Assembly (NCBI GenBank): GCA_017398165.1
Contig: JAFQHB010000215.1
Location: 1 to 21,655 of the forward strand
Reading direction: 5' to 3'
Length of the DNA stretch: 21,655 nt
DNA from: Bacillota bacterium
Lineage (GTDB): Bacteria; Bacillota; Dehalobacteriia; UBA4068; UBA4997
The notes under the pieces are model-generated. The model did not search any database, was not told the origin of the DNA, and saw only the letters and a list, made by a program, of their open reading frames with translations. The position numbers and the translations under genes are program-made. Positions 1 through 6,438 of the stretch are shown in pieces. Position 1 is the stretch's first letter. The number at the start of each line of letters is the position of its first letter.

Positions 1-11
1 CCCTATTGCTC

Positions 12-461
12 TTACTGCTTCTCTTTCACGCTGACGCGGAATTTCTGGTGTACCTCAGGGTGCAGACGCACCGATACCTCAGCCACACCGAGGGTCTTGA
101 TCTGCTCCTTCATCTCCACCTTGCGTTTGTCGATGGTCACACCCAGACGGGCAGAGAGTGCCTCGGCCACCTCTTTGTTGGTCACCGCGCCAAAAAGCTT
201 GCCGCCTTCGCCGGCTTTCTCATATACCTCGACGATCAGATCGTTCATTTTGGCGGCCAGCTCCCTGGCCTCGGCCAGCTCGGCAGCAGCTCTGGCAGCC
301 TGTTTGCGCTGTTCGGCCTCCAGATGCTTCAAATTCTGCGGGGTAGCCTCCAGCGCCAGTTTCTTACCGATCAGGAAATTGCGGCCGTAACCGTCCGCCA
401 CATCCTTGATCTCACCTTTTTTACCCAATGCTCTGACATCAGCCAACAAAATTACTTTCAT
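12..461 (-). CDS. rplI: 50S ribosomal protein L9
   Basis: L9 binds 23S rRNA domain V at the base of the L1 stalk and helps maintain reading frame. The 149-residue product has the family's usual length. It opens with MKVILLADVRALGKKGEI and continues with the DGYGRNFLIGKKLALEAT stretch typical of the N-terminal rRNA-binding domain, followed by a charged, Ala-rich connecting helix (about residues 40-75) and the C-terminal domain starting near GGKLFGAVT. I chose the ATG at 461 rather than the one two codons upstream at 467, because the AAGGAG site lies 9 nt from it and the protein then begins exactly like other L9s. It is transcribed after the DUF2232 gene (131 nt gap). In many Bacillota the phosphodiesterase gene gdpP sits between these two genes, but here it is absent. 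Confidence 0.97.
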   Translation of the reverse strand: MKVILLADVRALGKKGEIKDVADGYGRNFLIGKKLALEATPQNLKHLEAEQRKQAARAAAELAEARELAAKMNDLIVEVYEKAGEGGKLFGAVTNKEVAEALSARLGVTIDKRKVEMKEQIKTLGVAEVSVRLHPEVHQKFRVSVKEKQ

Positions 462-512
462 TTTCATTCACTCCTTCACAGCCGCCCATCCGGCCGTTTC
501 TATATTGCAAAT

Positions 513-557
513 TTGTCATTGTTTCAGAATTTCACTGTTTCGGATTTATCACTGTTA
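513..557. repeat. Three degenerate 16-17 bp tandem units between rplI and the DUF2232 gene
   Basis: The octamer TCAYTGTT recurs at 516, 532 and 549 (spacing 16 and 17 bp), embedded in similar flanks (TT..TCACTGTTTCGGA). It lies about 35-80 nt downstream of the DUF2232 stop codon and in the leader of rplI. The repeat is visible directly; its function is unknown. It could bind a protein in the untranslated leader of rplI or be a slippage product. Confidence 0.55.
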
Positions 558-592
558 CACGGTCTTGTAATACACAGGCAGCCGCCGTTACC

Positions 593-1693
593 TCAGCGTG
601 CCACCCGCCTGTAACGCTTCTGTATTGCGGCGCGCAGATCAATCATACTGTCGATCAGGCCCAGCATTATCAGCATCGGCGATATCATACGGAAAGCGCA
701 GATCACCAGCACCAGCATTATATAATTCATCCACGGCATCCGCCAAAACCACGCCTGCCAGTACACCAGCGTCAGACCTGCCATCATCAGCAGCGGCTGG
801 TAAATATACATCACATTGGTGGCGATGATATTCCACACTCCGTCATCACCCGTCTGATGTGCGATCAGCCAGCAGGCCAGCGCGATAATCAGCCCCCACA
901 GAGTATACCACGGCATCCGCCACTCGTTAAAAGGCGGCAGCTTGGCCACCGGATAGCCCAGCCGACGGAATATATAGGTATTCAGCGCATAGGCGATGCC
1001 CGCCTCCATCATCGCGATCATCAGCAGTGAGGCCGGCAGCATAGAGAGCATATGCTCGGTCAGCAGTGCGCTGTATTCCTCCACCGACATCTGCCCGATG
1101 ATGGCACTCAGCTGGCCACGAGCCTCCAGATTGCCGACGTACATATCGACAAAACCCTCCACCTGCGCCGTCAGATCAGCGATCTGCAGCCCGGCAACAG
1201 CCGAGGAAAAAACTATCAGCACCAGCATGGATACCGCCGCCATCACCACGCCGCCCAATATCGCAAGGCTCGGTCTGATGCCGCGCCGCGCCGCATAGCC
1301 ATACCAAAAGCCCACGCCGCCCATATTCAGCAGCATCGTCAGCGCGCCCACCGGCCCGATAAACAGCGACAGCAGCACCGCCGCCGCCAATATGCCGCCC
1401 AGGCCAAAGCCTGTGCCAAACCTGCGTACCAGCAGCGCCAGCGGCACCGGCCACAAAAACATCGCCGCCAGCCACAGCACCGGCAGATACGCCGCCGAAA
1501 GCCCAAATATCACCGCACTGGCCACCAGCATAGCGCCCTCGGCCACACGGCGTGCCGGGGCAGGCTCATCCGCGAACAGCGGTCTGCGGGTCGGGCGTTT
1601 TCTTTGCTGCCCGTTCTCCGGCTCTTTCATTTCCTCAAACAAACTCTGCACCTCCGCAGTCATCATCAGCAGCACCGAATACTCATAATACAC
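593..1693 (-). CDS. DUF2232 (YybS-like) multi-pass membrane protein
   Basis: About 366 residues. A charged cytoplasmic N-terminus (EMKEPENGQQRKRPTRR) is followed by a very hydrophobic body with roughly eight membrane segments: about residues 54-72, 75-90, 95-118, 120-132, 144-170, 218-240, 262-280 and 290-345. It ends in a basic tail (KRYRRVAR). The topology and its position directly upstream of rplI match the DUF2232/YybS family, whose function is not established. The start is uncertain: the GTG at 1693 has AGGTG 8 nt upstream, but a TTG at 1642 has a better GGAGGTG site 6 nt upstream and would remove 17 residues. I see no strong sigma-A promoter in the 240-bp divergent region toward mscL. 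Family assignment is by topology and context, so moderately sure. Confidence 0.8.
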   Translation of the reverse strand: MYYEYSVLLMMTAEVQSLFEEMKEPENGQQRKRPTRRPLFADEPAPARRVAEGAMLVASAVIFGLSAAYLPVLWLAAMFLWPVPLALLVRRFGTGFGLGGILAAAVLLSLFIGPVGALTMLLNMGGVGFWYGYAARRGIRPSLAILGGVVMAAVSMLVLIVFSSAVAGLQIADLTAQVEGFVDMYVGNLEARGQLSAIIGQMSVEEYSALLTEHMLSMLPASLLMIAMMEAGIAYALNTYIFRRLGYPVAKLPPFNEWRMPWYTLWGLIIALACWLIAHQTGDDGVWNIIATNVMYIYQPLLMMAGLTLVYWQAWFWRMPWMNYIMLVLVICAFRMISPMLIMLGLIDSMIDLRAAIQKRYRRVAR

Positions 1694-1773
1694 TCACAGT
1701 ACACCTGCCGTATACCGATGCTCCCTGACAACCTTTTATAATTCTATCACCAACGCTGTTTTTCCTGCCGCCC

Positions 1774-1806
1774 GCCGCCCGGGACAACAAATTTTGCCCC
1801 GGCGGC
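1774..1806. other. GC-rich hairpin in the divergent mscL/DUF2232 region
   Basis: GCCGCC at 1774-1779 pairs with GGCGGC at 1801-1806. Pairing continues inward through GGG/CCC and CAA/TTG, interrupted by one bulge and one mismatch. No T-run follows on either strand, so it is not a normal terminator. It lies in the likely 5' leader of the DUF2232 gene and just upstream of the mscL promoter. Confidence 0.45.
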
Positions 1807-1816
1807 AAATTTATGC

Positions 1817-1845
1817 TTGTCAGACCGGATTCTATGATATAAAAT
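1817..1845 (+). promoter_or_regulatory. Sigma-A-type promoter of mscL
   Basis: TTGTCA (1817-1822) and TAAAAT (1840-1845) are separated by exactly 17 bp, close to the TTGACA-17-TATAAT consensus. Transcription would begin near 1852, giving a leader of about 80 nt. The -10 box lies inside a short inverted repeat (1836-1855). Confidence 0.7.
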
Positions 1846-1855
1846 AAATTATATC
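1836..1855. promoter_or_regulatory. Inverted repeat over the mscL -10 box (possible operator)
   Basis: GATATAA (1836-1842) and TTATATC (1849-1855) are perfect 7-bp inverted arms around a 6-bp AT-only spacer. They cover the -10 element and the predicted start site, where a repressor would act. This is inference; AT-rich palindromes also arise by chance. Confidence 0.4.
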
Positions 1856-1934
1856 GTGGTTTTTTTAAGCGACTGTAAATGCAGCGCCGCAAAACCCACC
1901 AAAAGCAAAATAATCACAGAAAGGAACCCAACCT

Positions 1935-2357
1935 ATGACAGAGAAAAAAGGCTTCGTGGCCGAATTCAAAGAGTTTATCTCCCGCGGCAGCGTGATCGAC
2001 CTGGCTACCGGTGTTATCATCGGCGGCGCCTTCACCGCCATCGTCAATTCGCTGGTCAATGACATCATTATGCCGACCATCGGTCTGCTTTTCGGCGGCA
2101 TTGATTTCACCTCGCTGCGCTATATCATCACCCCCGCCACCGAGGAAACTGCCGAGGCAGCCATCTATTACGGCAACTTCATTCAGGCAATCGTCAATTT
2201 CCTGCTGATCGCACTGACCATCTTTTGCTGCATCAAGGCCATCAACAGCCTGCACCGCAAAAAAGAGGAAGAAGCAGCACCGGCAGCTCCGCCCGAGCCC
2301 AGCGAGGACATCCTGCTGCTGCGCGAGATCCGTGACAGCCTGAAAAAACAGAAATAA
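1935..2357 (+). CDS. mscL: Large-conductance mechanosensitive channel MscL
   Basis: MscL is a homopentameric inner-membrane channel that opens under membrane tension to release solutes during osmotic downshock. The 140-residue protein has the usual length. It has an amphipathic N-terminal helix (FVAEFKEFISRGSVIDLA), a Gly/Ala-rich pore-lining first membrane helix (GVIIGGAFTAIVNSLVNDIIMPTIG, about residues 26-50), an extracellular loop, a second membrane helix (about 80-103), and a charged C-terminal bundle ending EDILLLREIRDSLKKQK. The ATG has AAAGGA 9 nt upstream. The gene is alone on the plus strand, between a promoter at 1817-1845 and a terminator at 2379-2427, so it is monocistronic. Confidence 0.97.
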   Translation: MTEKKGFVAEFKEFISRGSVIDLATGVIIGGAFTAIVNSLVNDIIMPTIGLLFGGIDFTSLRYIITPATEETAEAAIYYGNFIQAIVNFLLIALTIFCCIKAINSLHRKKEEEAAPAAPPEPSEDILLLREIRDSLKKQK

Positions 2358-2378
2358 CAGCAGCAAACCATAAAAATC

Positions 2379-2427
2379 AAACCGGCAGCCGGGAATCCAC
2401 CCCTGACAGCCGGTTTTTATTTTTTTA
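2379..2427 (+). terminator. Rho-independent terminator of mscL
   Basis: AAACCGGC (2379-2386) pairs with GCCGGTTT (2409-2416) across a 22-nt loop, and is followed by a T-rich tract to 2427. It begins 22 nt after the mscL stop codon. Confidence 0.85.
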
Positions 2428-2560
2428 AGATTATAGAGCATCGGTCCCCGAATATGCAGTACCCTTTCAAAGGCACCCTGTGCAAGGTGGCCGCAGGGAG
2501 TGCGTCAGCCGAGCCGGCAGCGAATTGGGTTTCGCTTTCCCGTACAGACCGTCCGCCCAA

Positions 2561-3478
2561 TTATTTGCCGGCGTCAAACTGCGCGCGCCGCTCGGTGGAT
2601 TTGCGGAACATCTGACGCAGCCCATCACGGTCGTTTTGCTCCAGCATACCGCGCAGACGCCCCAGCTCGGCGGAAAACTGATCGATATTTTCCATCAGGA
2701 TATCACGATTCAGCAGGAAAAGCTCCGACCACATCACGTCATTGATGCGCGCAATACGCGTCAGGTCACGGAACGAGTCACCGGTAAAGGCCGCCAAATC
2801 CTCATCGTCATTACAGGTCATCAGGCTGACGGCGATGGCGTGGGTCAGCTGCGAGAGAAAACCGATCATACGGTCATGCGCATAGACATCCAGCTCCCGG
2901 ATGGTCTTAAACTCCAGCTCTTCGGCCAGCGCGCGCACGGTGGCGATACCCTCGGCCGTGTTCCCGGCAGTCGGCGTGATGATAAAGTTGGCATTGCGGA
3001 ATATCCGCCAATCGGCATTCCGGATGCCCGATACCTCGCGCCCGGCCATCGGGTGACTGGCACAAAACTCGACATCCCGACGCAGAAAGGACTGCGCCTT
3101 ATCCACGATGCTGCTCTTGACGCCGCTGACATCGGTTATCAGCGTGCCGGGGCGCAAATACTGCTGATTATCCTCCAGCCATTTCAGCAGCGTGGTGGGG
3201 TAGAGGCCGATCACCACGATATCGGCGGCAGCCAGCATATCCGGCTGCGCCTCGGTACTGCCCCGGCGGAAATACCCTTTTTCCAGGCCAAAAGCGATGC
3301 TATCGGCGTCGGTATCAATGGCGCTGACGTCATAACCCTTGCGGGACAGCCCCATAGCGTAGGAGCCGCCGATCAGGCCGGTACCCACGATCAGTATTTT
3401 GCACTCGCGGTTCAGCTCCAGCGCCTTTTTCTCGATCAGCTTATTCACCGGCCTGTTTCCAGCCATAATCTCAGTCAT
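2561..3478 (-). CDS. tyrA: Prephenate dehydrogenase
   Basis: Oxidatively decarboxylates prephenate to 4-hydroxyphenylpyruvate, the committed step to tyrosine. The 305-residue protein has a Rossmann motif ILIVGTGLIGGS (about residues 28-39) with an acidic residue in AIDTDADS at the end of the second strand, which suggests NAD rather than NADP. The substrate-binding motif SHPMAGREVSG lies near residue 140. It ends shortly after the helical domain, so it lacks the C-terminal ACT domain found in many Bacillota homologues; tyrosine feedback through such a domain is therefore unlikely. The ATG overlaps the aroA stop by 8 bp and AAGGTGG lies 9 nt upstream, so translation is probably coupled. Last gene of the aromatic cluster; I found no clear T-tailed hairpin behind it. 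Confidence 0.95.
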   Translation of the reverse strand: MTEIMAGNRPVNKLIEKKALELNRECKILIVGTGLIGGSYAMGLSRKGYDVSAIDTDADSIAFGLEKGYFRRGSTEAQPDMLAAADIVVIGLYPTTLLKWLEDNQQYLRPGTLITDVSGVKSSIVDKAQSFLRRDVEFCASHPMAGREVSGIRNADWRIFRNANFIITPTAGNTAEGIATVRALAEELEFKTIRELDVYAHDRMIGFLSQLTHAIAVSLMTCNDDEDLAAFTGDSFRDLTRIARINDVMWSELFLLNRDILMENIDQFSAELGRLRGMLEQNDRDGLRQMFRKSTERRAQFDAGK

Positions 3479-4757
3479 TCTCCAATACCACCTTTATACC
3501 AAGCTGCTGCAGATCATCAAAAAACCGCGGATAAGACTTGTTGATCGCCTGCGCCCCGCGGATGACCAGCGGCTGCCCGCAGACAGTCGCCAGCACCGCC
3601 AGCGCCATCACGATACGGTGATCGTTATGCCCGCTGCATTCCACACCACCCGCATAGGCACTGCCGCCGGTGATATACATAGCATCCTCGGTACTGTGCA
3701 TCCGCACGCCGCAGCGTACCAGCTCTTCCTCCACATCGGCGATACGATCACTCTCCTTGATACGCAGACGCCCGGCATTATACAGGCTGCTCTCGCCAGC
3801 GGCACACGCCGCCAGCACACACAGCACCGGCCCCAGATCGGGGCAATCCGCCAGATCGATATCCGCACCGCAGAGCTCGCCCGGACGGCAGATATAGCCA
3901 TCCGCCAGCGGCTGCACCTCCGCCCCCATAGCGCGCACGATATCAATGATGCGGCTGTCACCCTGCAGCGACCCGGTATCCACGCCGCGCAGCGTCACCT
4001 CGCCGCCCAAAGCGCCCAGCACCGCAAAAAACGCCAGCTGCGAGAAATCCCCCTCTACCGCCAGATCGCACGGCCGGTACTGCTGACCGCCGGGGATAAA
4101 GAGCGTGTTTTCATCCCGCCACTCGGCGCGGATACCGAATTTGGCCAGCATCGCGAGTGTCAGCAGCACATAAGAGCGCGATTCGAAAGGCGGCAGAATA
4201 TGCAGGCAGGAATCCCCCGCCAGCAGCGGCAGCGCGAAAAGCAGCCCGGATATAAACTGCGAGCTGATATCACCCCGCAGCTCATAATCACCGGCGCAGA
4301 TACCGCCGTCTAATTGCCAGCCGCCGTCTGCCGCCGTCAATTCGGTACCTGTTTTCTCAAAAAGCTGCTGATACACCGTCTGCGGACGCTCGGCCAGCCG
4401 CCCGCTGCACTCAAAGCGCACCGGTTGGCCGCAAAGCGCAAAGATCGGGATGAAAAAGCGCAGCGTAGAGCCGCTTTCGCCGCAATCCACCGTCAGCGGA
4501 GCATCGGCACACGGCCGCCCGATACCATCCACGATGAGGCGGGCAGGCTGCCCCACCGTCTCCTCCACGGTAATAGCCGCCCCCAGGCTCTGCATCCCGG
4601 CGACAGTCGCCCGGATGTCGTTGGACAGGCTGACGTTAGTCAGCACGCTCCGCCCGGCACTCAGCGCCGCACAGATCACTGCACGGTGCGCCATACTCTT
4701 GCTGGATGGTACCCGTACCTCACCCGCCGGCCGCCCGGGGAAAACTGTCGCCCGCAT
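3471..4757 (-). CDS. aroA: 3-phosphoshikimate 1-carboxyvinyltransferase (EPSP synthase)
   Basis: Transfers the enolpyruvyl group of PEP to shikimate-3-phosphate, step six of the shikimate pathway. 428 residues, normal for the family. The N-terminal VPSSKSMAHRA carries the Lys-Ser-x-x-x-Arg substrate residues (K20, S21, R25), and the C-terminal KESDRI and HNDHRIVMAL motifs are intact. The PEP loop reads GESGSTLRFF where Escherichia coli has GNAGTAMRPL: the glycine is kept, but the Thr97 and Pro101 equivalents are Ser and Phe, so its glyphosate class cannot be assumed. The open frame extends 34 codons further, but those residues look like out-of-frame aroF sequence. The ATG at 4757 overlaps the aroF stop by one base (TAATG) and has GGAGG 5 nt upstream, which points to coupled translation. 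Confidence 0.96.
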   Translation of the reverse strand: MRATVFPGRPAGEVRVPSSKSMAHRAVICAALSAGRSVLTNVSLSNDIRATVAGMQSLGAAITVEETVGQPARLIVDGIGRPCADAPLTVDCGESGSTLRFFIPIFALCGQPVRFECSGRLAERPQTVYQQLFEKTGTELTAADGGWQLDGGICAGDYELRGDISSQFISGLLFALPLLAGDSCLHILPPFESRSYVLLTLAMLAKFGIRAEWRDENTLFIPGGQQYRPCDLAVEGDFSQLAFFAVLGALGGEVTLRGVDTGSLQGDSRIIDIVRAMGAEVQPLADGYICRPGELCGADIDLADCPDLGPVLCVLAACAAGESSLYNAGRLRIKESDRIADVEEELVRCGVRMHSTEDAMYITGGSAYAGGVECSGHNDHRIVMALAVLATVCGQPLVIRGAQAINKSYPRFFDDLQQLGIKVVLEND

Positions 4758-5776
4758 TACATCCTCCGCCCGATGACGTGGGCGATAGCCTTGCCCTTGG
4801 CGATGATGGCTTTGAGCTGATCGGGGGTCACAGTCTGCGCGCCGTCCGACCACGCACATTCCGGACAGTGATGAGTCTCGATGATCAGGCCATCAGCACC
4901 CGCCGCGATAGCCGCCAGAGACATAGATTCCACCAGCTGGCGATGGCCGGTAGCGTGGCTGGGATCAATAATGATCGGCAGATGGCTGTGCTCTTTCACG
5001 ATCGGGATAACGCTGAGATCCAGCGTGTTGCGGGTATACTTCTCAAAAGTACGGATACCGCGCTCGCACAGGATGACTTTCTCATTACCCTCGCTCATAA
5101 TATATTCCGCCGCCATCAGCCATTCCTCGATGGTGTTGCTGAGGCCGCGTTTGAGCAGCACCGGGATGCGGGTCTTGCCGACCTCTTTCAGCAGGTCAAA
5201 ATTCTGCATATTGCGCGCACCGATCTGAATCATATCGATATCTTTCTCGATAAATTCCTCGATTTTGTTGATACTCATCAGCTCGGTGACGACCGGCATA
5301 TTGTACTTCTCCCGCGCATGGCACAGAGTATCCAGACCCTCCTTGCCGCGCCCCTGGAAGGCATAAGGCGAAGTACGCGGTTTGTATGCGCCGCCGCGCA
5401 GCATATCCGCACCGGCCTCATACACGCCCTGCGCGCTGGTCATAAAGGATTCTTCTTCCTCTACCGAGCACGGACCGCCGATAACGACGATCTTCTCATG
5501 CGCGCCGATACGCACGCCACGCACATCCACCACCGAATCCGCCGGGTGGAATACACGGTTGGCCAGCTTATAGGGCGCCGATACCCGGCAGACCTCCTGT
5601 ACGCAGGAATAGCCGTAGATCTTCTTCTCATCCAGCACCGAAGTATCACCGACCACACCAAATACGTTCCAGTTCTCACCGGAGATCAGGTGCATCTCCA
5701 GCCCCTGCTTCTCAATATTTTCTATCAGACGCTGAGTTTCCTCCGCCGATGAGCCCCTTTTCAGTGTAATTATCAT
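4757..5776 (-). CDS. aroF: 3-deoxy-7-phosphoheptulonate (DAHP) synthase, type I-beta
   Basis: Condenses PEP and erythrose-4-phosphate, the entry step of the shikimate pathway. 339 residues: an N-terminal ferredoxin-like regulatory domain (about 1-70, MIITLKRGSSAEE) precedes the TIM barrel, the arrangement of Thermotoga and Clostridia-type enzymes in which this domain mediates feedback by Tyr or Phe. Barrel motifs seen are GGPCSVE (PEP and metal site), GGAYKPRTSPYAFQG, ERGIRTFE and IIIDPSHATGH. Near the C-terminus the metal-site region reads HHCPECAWSDG, unlike the more common HPNPEKALSDG, with two extra cysteines. The start has GAGGTG 8 nt upstream. The 137-bp gap before it is AT-rich and holds three 10-bp repeats. 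Confidence 0.95.
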   Translation of the reverse strand: MIITLKRGSSAEETQRLIENIEKQGLEMHLISGENWNVFGVVGDTSVLDEKKIYGYSCVQEVCRVSAPYKLANRVFHPADSVVDVRGVRIGAHEKIVVIGGPCSVEEEESFMTSAQGVYEAGADMLRGGAYKPRTSPYAFQGRGKEGLDTLCHAREKYNMPVVTELMSINKIEEFIEKDIDMIQIGARNMQNFDLLKEVGKTRIPVLLKRGLSNTIEEWLMAAEYIMSEGNEKVILCERGIRTFEKYTRNTLDLSVIPIVKEHSHLPIIIDPSHATGHRQLVESMSLAAIAAGADGLIIETHHCPECAWSDGAQTVTPDQLKAIIAKGKAIAHVIGRRM

Positions 5777-5850
5777 CTGTCCCGCACCTCACATTTATAA
5801 AAATTTTATGAATAAAATAAAATCCAATAAAAACTCTCCCGACCAAAACC

Positions 5851-5880
5851 ATATCAAACCATATCACGACATATCACGGT
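5851..5880. repeat. Three 10-bp tandem repeats between aroQ and aroF
   Basis: ATATCAAACC, ATATCACGAC and ATATCACGGT follow one another with exact 10-bp phasing; a weaker fourth unit (CATACGATCA) follows. The sequence CC also precedes the first unit. One repeat per helical turn would present identical faces to a bound protein, and the array is in the leader of aroF, the entry enzyme of the pathway. Function is inferred only. Confidence 0.6.
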
Positions 5881-5891
5881 CATACGATCAG

Positions 5892-5907
5892 GCACCCTTT
5901 CGGGTAC
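5892..5907 (-). other. GNRA-loop hairpin after aroQ
   Basis: In the minus-strand transcript GUACCC-GAAA-GGGUGC forms a 6-bp stem (one G-U pair) closed by a GAAA tetraloop, starting 6 nt after the aroQ stop. It has no T-run, so it more likely protects a 3' end or punctuates processing than terminates. Confidence 0.5.
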
Positions 5908-5913
5908 TATCCG

Positions 5914-6381
5914 CTACTGCCCCGCAATATGATCGAGCAGCGCATCGATAGCGGTACAATACCCATTGATGCCCTCACCGCTCACCGTGCGGAAGCAATA
6001 CATCCCCGGGTAAGATACCCGACGAAAGTCCTCACGGTTATTAACGTCGCTGATGTGGATTTCCACCGCCGGCAGCTGCACGGCCTTCAGCGCATCCAGT
6101 ATCGCCACACTGGTGTGCGTATAGGCTGCCGGGTTGATAACGATACCGTCATATTCGTCCATAGCCTGCTGTATCGCATCGACGATCACGCCCTCGTGAT
6201 TGCTCTGCATCACTTCACATTCCACACCGCGCGCCGCACAATGCCGCTGCACCATATCCACCAGCCCGGCATAGGTATCGTGCCCGTATATCGCGGGCTC
6301 GCGCCGACCCAGCAGATTCAGATTCGGCCCGTTGATCACCAGTATTCTGATTGTCCGGCTTTTCTCATTCCGGCTATCCAA
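5914..6381 (-). CDS. aroQ: 3-dehydroquinate dehydratase, type II
   Basis: Dehydrates 3-dehydroquinate to 3-dehydroshikimate, step three. 155 residues, near the usual 145-150 of the dodecameric type II enzymes. After a nine-residue polar extension it shows ILVINGPNLNLLGRREPAIYG with the flexible-lid catalytic Arg and Tyr (Y32), QSNHEG, INPAAYTHTS (N84), and EIHISDVNNREDFRR with catalytic His109. The start is TTG at 6381, supported by an AGGAGG site 9 nt upstream and no better ATG in frame. It lies 57 nt after the aroE-aroK fusion. The type II enzyme is unrelated to the type I enzyme (AroD) of enteric bacteria. Confidence 0.96.
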   Translation of the reverse strand: MDSRNEKSRTIRILVINGPNLNLLGRREPAIYGHDTYAGLVDMVQRHCAARGVECEVMQSNHEGVIVDAIQQAMDEYDGIVINPAAYTHTSVAILDALKAVQLPAVEIHISDVNNREDFRRVSYPGMYCFRTVSGEGINGYCTAIDALLDHIAGQ

Positions 6382-6414
6382 TTCCTGTCGCCTCCTTCAC
6401 TATCACACGATCTG

Positions 6415-6438
6415 TAACGCAATCCATAACGCAATCCG
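6415..6438. repeat. 12-bp tandem repeat abutting the aroE-aroK stop codon
   Basis: TAACGCAATCCA and TAACGCAATCCG stand directly next to each other and end one base before the TGA of the fusion gene (6439-6441). A weaker third copy may follow toward 6404. No function is evident. Confidence 0.6.

Noticed and set aside
2440..2560. A third copy of the palindromic repeat between mscL and tyrA
   Set aside because: There are short inverted arms (CACC/GGTG; AATTGGG 2523-2529 with CCCAATT 2556-2562), but the characteristic core of the other copies is missing. The AATTGGG pairing overlaps the tyrA stop and has no T-run.
4758..4859. 34-codon N-terminal extension of aroA
   Set aside because: It lies entirely within the 3' end of aroF in another frame, does not resemble EPSP synthase, and the ATG at 4757 has a GGAGG site and gives the family's normal N-terminus.
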